Below are positions 41,555 to 44,673 of a stretch of 44,673 nt of DNA, one piece after another (positions within the stretch are counted from its first letter, which is position 1; each line of letters begins with the position of its first letter). The notes beneath the pieces were generated by a model. That model was not told the DNA's origin. It saw only the letters and a program-made list of their open reading frames with translations, and made no database searches. This stretch comes from Spirulina subsalsa FACHB-351 (GTDB lineage Bacteria; Cyanobacteriota; Cyanobacteriia; Cyanobacteriales; Spirulinaceae), in NCBI RefSeq assembly GCF_026130165.1, contig NZ_JAIHOM010000037.1, positions 1-44,673 on the forward strand. Reading direction: 5' to 3'. Both the position numbers and the translations under genes were made by a program.

Positions 41555-43693
41555 TTGAAACGCTCACTCACACAAAACAAAACTATTCCTCCCTGCCTAG
41601 CAGACTCCCCTGAGACCCTGAACAACCCCTCGGCAAAGGAAGACACAAATTCTAAACTAAACAATGATGTCGCCCGTCGCGCTCGTGCCACTGTATTAGG
41701 AATTGCTGCCCTCTCCGCAGGTGTTTTCTTCCCCAGTCAAGGAGAAGAGGCCCTAGCCGCAGAATCTTCCCTCAATACCCTGCCGATTACCACCAAAACC
41801 ACAGCTAACTCTGACGCAGAAGATACTGTCCCCGTTGCGGCGGCTAACAGTGTGATTGTTCAGGAATCCGTCACCGCCAATACCACGCCGGCTGTGATTA
41901 CCCCGGCCTTAATTAAACACCGGGTTAAGGATGGCGATACCCTTTGGGACATCTCTCAAGACTACGGTATTACCCCCGAAGCGATCGCCGCTTCTAACGC
42001 CATCCAATCTGAATCCGTTCTCGCCATCGGTCAAACGCTGAAAATTCCCACCGTTAACGGGATTGCTGCCAGCGAAGATGACCGCCCCGCCGAAACTCTT
42101 GTTGCCCGTCATCAGCCTGATGCCAGCGCTTTGGTTTCCTCCACTCCCGAATCTGTCTCCGAAGATTCCGTAGTGGTTCCAGGAACCCTTGATCATCTCC
42201 TCAACCCGCGTCAGGATGCGTCTGAACTCGACTTAACCTCTCCTCAAGGAGCAACAGAGGAACAAGCGGCAACCCTTGAGTCTTTATCCATTGGTGAAGC
42301 GGTAGCCTCTCCCACAACCCCTACCCTTTCCACCGACACCAATACTAGAAACCGTGAAGGGGATGTTCCCAGAATCATTGCCTCCTCTTCTCCAGAATCT
42401 GCACCTACTTTTTCCTTTAATACCGAGGCATTCACCCAAACAGAACGCCCGGCAGAAGATTCCGTCGTGATTCCCGAAACCGTTGTAGAAACAACGGCAG
42501 AACAACCCGTCGCCCAAAATCCCGAATCCGTGATTGTGGCGGCAACTCAAGTCGGTGGCTCCACCACCTCCCGCGATTCTGTCTTTGTTCCTCCTACAGC
42601 CGTTACGGGTTCCGTGTACCTTGTACAACCCGGTGATACCTTAGATGTCATCGCCAGTCGTTATGGCGTATCTCGCGCCGAATTAATGCAGGCGAACAAC
42701 ATCCGGAATCCTCATAACCTGCAAATTAATCAGGAGCTTCGGATTCCCCGCTCCGAAATGGTGCGCACCTTAGTAAGTCAAACCCCAACTGTGATTTATA
42801 ACAGTGGGGAAGAAACGAGCGATTCAGAATCCACCCTTGTGGCGCAAACTCCTGCCGCAACCGTGGCTTCTAACCTCGAAGATCCGGCTAACCCCTACGT
42901 GGAGCGGATGGCCAACGAAATTCGCCGGATGCGGGAAGAGTATCGCGCTCAACGCGATCGCCAAGCCACCAGCAACTATCCTGAAAACTCCAACGAGTCC
43001 AGCATCCAAGTACCCGCCACTCCTGAACCTGCTGCGGCTCCAGTTAACCCCGAATGGCAGCGTCAACGCACCCAAGCCAGCACCAGTTCAGTTCCATCCA
43101 CTACCGTTGTAGCCGAAGAAGTCCGTCAACCTCAATTGACCCGGACTACCGTACAGCGTCCCAATCCTCAACCCAGCGTTGTCGCCGCCGCACCGGCTCC
43201 GGTACAAGGCTACAACCGTTTATTACAACTGCCTTCTGGTCAGGCCGTTGAACCTCAACTGCCCCCCTTACAGGATCGGGATCAATACCTGCCCGAACGT
43301 CCCCCCGAATTCAACGGCTACATCTGGCCAGCACGGGGTGTCCTGACATCCGGTTATGGTCCTCGTTGGGGACGGATGCACCGAGGCATTGACATCGCCG
43401 CACCGACCGGAACCCCCATCTATGCCGCCGCCGCAGGAGAAGTCATTACCGCAGGTTGGAACTCCGGCGGTTACGGAAACCTAGTCGATATCCGCCACCC
43501 CGATGGCAGCATGACCCGTTATGCTCACAACAGCCGACTGTTAGTCCGTCCCGGTCAGCGCGTCGAGCAAGGTCAGAAAATCGCTCTGATGGGTAGTACC
43601 GGATTTAGCACTGGGCCTCACCTGCACTTTGAAGTCCACCCCGCTGGACGGGGTGCTGTGAATCCTATGGCCTTCTTACCGAGAAATCGTTAG
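41555..43693 (+). CDS. LysM-M23 family peptidoglycan endopeptidase
   Basis: 712 residues from the TTG at 41555, 6 nt after AGGAGG (41543-41548); the TTG one codon earlier is too close. Domain order: a basic N-terminus, a membrane anchor or signal ARATVLGIAALSAGVFF (about 45-61), LysM 1 (about 121-166, HRVKDGDTLWDISQDYGITP), a Ser/Thr/Pro/Glu-rich linker, LysM 2 (about 354-399, YLVQPGDTLDVIASRYGVSR), a second linker with a short coiled coil, and the M23 domain (about 588-712). The LytM zinc site is intact: HRGIDIAAPTGTPI and GPHLHFEVHP. It should bind and cut peptidoglycan cross-links, or activate amidases, in the periplasm. Confidence 0.93.
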   Translation: MKRSLTQNKTIPPCLADSPETLNNPSAKEDTNSKLNNDVARRARATVLGIAALSAGVFFPSQGEEALAAESSLNTLPITTKTTANSDAEDTVPVAAANSVIVQESVTANTTPAVITPALIKHRVKDGDTLWDISQDYGITPEAIAASNAIQSESVLAIGQTLKIPTVNGIAASEDDRPAETLVARHQPDASALVSSTPESVSEDSVVVPGTLDHLLNPRQDASELDLTSPQGATEEQAATLESLSIGEAVASPTTPTLSTDTNTRNREGDVPRIIASSSPESAPTFSFNTEAFTQTERPAEDSVVIPETVVETTAEQPVAQNPESVIVAATQVGGSTTSRDSVFVPPTAVTGSVYLVQPGDTLDVIASRYGVSRAELMQANNIRNPHNLQINQELRIPRSEMVRTLVSQTPTVIYNSGEETSDSESTLVAQTPAATVASNLEDPANPYVERMANEIRRMREEYRAQRDRQATSNYPENSNESSIQVPATPEPAAAPVNPEWQRQRTQASTSSVPSTTVVAEEVRQPQLTRTTVQRPNPQPSVVAAAPAPVQGYNRLLQLPSGQAVEPQLPPLQDRDQYLPERPPEFNGYIWPARGVLTSGYGPRWGRMHRGIDIAAPTGTPIYAAAAGEVITAGWNSGGYGNLVDIRHPDGSMTRYAHNSRLLVRPGQRVEQGQKIALMGSTGFSTGPHLHFEVHPAGRGAVNPMAFLPRNR

Positions 43694-43732
43694 GAATTGC
43701 CTGCGGTTTGCAAATACAATCCTGTTGAGTCT

Positions 43733-43762
43733 CCCCGTTTAATGCTTAGGCATTAAACGGGG
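43733..43762 (+). terminator. Strong rho-independent-type hairpin after the M23 gene
   Basis: CCCCGTTTAATGC (43733-43745) pairs perfectly with GCATTAAACGGGG (43750-43762) around TTAG. CTTTCC follows. It is 40 nt after the stop and is the clearest terminator in the window. Confidence 0.8.
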
Positions 43763-43901
43763 CTTTCCTCTGGCTGAGGATGCCCAGAAAAAAGAATCGG
43801 ATCTTTGACCTCCTCTCCACGCAAAGCCCAATTTTCCCAAAAATTTAGTAGATTTTTTAAAACGTCTGTGTTAGGATTAATAACTGCGAGTGAAATTTTA
43901 C

Positions 43902-43975
43902 GGCTCGGTAGCTCAGTTGGTTAGAGCAGGGGACTCATAAGCCCAAGGTCGGCAGTTCAAATCTGCCCCGAGCCA
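43902..43975 (+). tRNA. tRNA with CAT anticodon (Met, or Ile2 if lysidine-modified)
   Basis: The cloverleaf folds as acceptor GGCTCGG/CCGAGCC, D arm GCTC/GAGC, anticodon loop CTCATAA (CAT at 43936-43938), T arm GGCAG/CTGCC with TTCAAAT, and discriminator A; CCA is not encoded. The anticodon stem GGGGA/GCCCA has only three standard pairs, with A-G and G-A at its two ends. The GAGCAGGGGACTCATAA core also resembles bacterial tRNA-Ile2(CAU), so identity between elongator Met and Ile2 is open. Confidence 0.9.
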
Positions 43976-43982
43976 TTCAAGC

Positions 43983-44067
43983 TAAATCCTTGATATATCA
44001 AGGATTTAGGGATATATCAAGGGTTTAGGATACCTTGTACAGTCTGTTATTGCTTGTACAAGGTATC
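43983..44067. repeat. Two perfect palindromic structures downstream of the tRNA
   Basis: Positions 43983-44008 are a 26-bp perfect palindrome around GATATATC, partly repeated at 44010-44028. GATACCTTGTACA (44029-44041) is perfectly inverted at 44055-44067 around a 13-nt loop. They could end tRNA transcription or form the end of a decayed element. Confidence 0.8.
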
Positions 44068-44162
44068 TGCGTTTCGGTTTCCCGTATTCGGGGGGGACGG
44101 TCATCACTGCGAAGACTGGCTAGTGAGTTGGGGTGTTGACCGAAAATAATGGGATACAAGCC

Positions 44163-44183
44163 CCGTCCTTCAGGACGGCTTTT
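44163..44183 (+). other. IS605-type end hairpin upstream of the right-edge TnpB
   Basis: CCGTCCT/AGGACGG around TC, followed by a T-run. It is nearly the same as 127-143 and sits 64-70 nt before a TnpB start, so it is probably the IS left end. Confidence 0.5.
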
Positions 44184-44246
44184 TATTACCCATTTTTCAA
44201 TTCCATGTTATTATAATATTTGATATCCATTAACTCAGTATCATCC

Positions 44247-44673
44247 GTGTTTGTCTACGAGTTTAAGGTCTACCCTAAACCACAACAAATAACCGCCATT
44301 AATGAAGCAATTAGGACATCCCAATTTGTCCGAAATAAAGTCCTTCGTTATTGGATGGATAATCGTGGTATCGGTCAGCCCGAAATGTTTAGATACAACA
44401 CGATTTTGAGAAAAGAGTTTAAGTTTGTCGAACAACTAAACTCCCACGCTTGTCAAGCTGCTGTAGAAAGGACACTCAAGGCAGTTAACCGTTTTTATGA
44501 GAATTGTAAAAACCAAGTTCAAGGCAAGAAAGGATATCCTAAATTCAAAAAAAACACTCGTTCAGTAGAATACAAAGTCTCAGGATGGAAACTATCTGAA
44601 AACCGAAAATACATTAATTTTATCGACCAGAAAGGGATTGGAAGTTTAAAGCTAGTAGGTTCCAGAGATTTGC
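44247..44673 (+). CDS. TnpB-family RNA-guided nuclease, 5' part (runs off the window)
   Basis: From the GTG at 44247 the frame stays open to the window edge (142 codons). It reads FVYEFKVYPKPQQITAINEA, then IRTSQFVRNKVLRYWMDN, LNSHACQAAVERTLKAVNRF and GYPKFKKNTRSVEYKVSGWK (given in pieces). This is the N-terminal HTH domain and the first barrel of TnpB. The RuvC residues lie beyond the edge. It is AT-richer than its neighbours, which suggests recent arrival. No TnpA is seen between it and the tRNA. The start lacks a Shine-Dalgarno; no better start exists within 25 codons. Confidence 0.88.
   Translation, partial: MFVYEFKVYPKPQQITAINEAIRTSQFVRNKVLRYWMDNRGIGQPEMFRYNTILRKEFKFVEQLNSHACQAAVERTLKAVNRFYENCKNQVQGKKGYPKFKKNTRSVEYKVSGWKLSENRKYINFIDQKGIGSLKLVGSRDL

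Overview
The window is cyanobacterial chromosome, most likely from a filamentous non-heterocystous (Oscillatoriales-type) strain. Supporting signs are very frequent GCGATCGC (HIP1) octamers, a sulfolipid sqdB-sqdX pair, cyanobacterium-specific small families (DUF2973, DUF2605, DUF928), a ThiE with a fused N-terminal ThiD2-type domain, heptamer/octamer tandem repeats of the cyanobacterial STRR type, and many IS200/IS605 (TnpB) elements. The assignment rests on recognised protein features and repeat style; no database search was possible.

Layout. Positions 1-71 hold the start of a TnpB gene running off the left edge. At 374-4789 lie mrp, a SRPBCC protein and rodA (minus strand), divergent from hemF (plus). 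At 5039-9192 are a STAS anti-sigma-factor antagonist followed by nine 17-bp tandem repeats, then a minus-strand group hom-tenA-Dabb-DUF2605-DUF2973. At 9490-11860 is the sulfolipid operon sqdB-sqdX, followed by a C-rich tandem-repeat block. At 12201-17854 are a two-TM protein, ribokinase with a TnpB relic at its 5' end, a large transglutaminase-like protein, a DUF928 protein, a MITE-like element and a small exported OB-fold-like protein. At 18128-20256 is an OmpR-type regulator with a CHASE3 histidine kinase, translationally coupled. At 20496-23045 are an SpmA-SpmB fusion and a lipoprotein.

At 23185-25486 a pyridoxamine-phosphate-oxidase-like gene is split by a 1694-bp IS605-type element that carries an intact zinc-finger-less TnpB and a gutted TnpA. 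Next to it is a 1194-residue protein that I read as an enlarged, divergent GlmS: N-terminal Cys amidotransferase, a roughly 350-residue insertion, two SIS domains and a C-terminal extension. This is the most novel-looking gene here.

At 29656-35372 the minus strand carries thiE-thiS-potB-potC-potD-potA (thiamine phosphate synthesis plus polyamine uptake). Divergent from thiE is an orphan cas6, followed closely by mtnX-mtnB of methionine salvage. Then come a PD-(D/E)XK-like protein, a class-3 aldehyde dehydrogenase, trmL, a long structured-looking leader, a LysM/M23 envelope peptidase, a CAT-anticodon tRNA and a second TnpB gene running off the right edge.

The repeated theme is mobile DNA at gene boundaries. 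A stem-loop cassette lies directly after three stop codons, a heptamer tract supplies the last codons of one gene, a MITE-like inverted repeat supplies the stop codon of another, and an IS relic abuts the ribokinase start.
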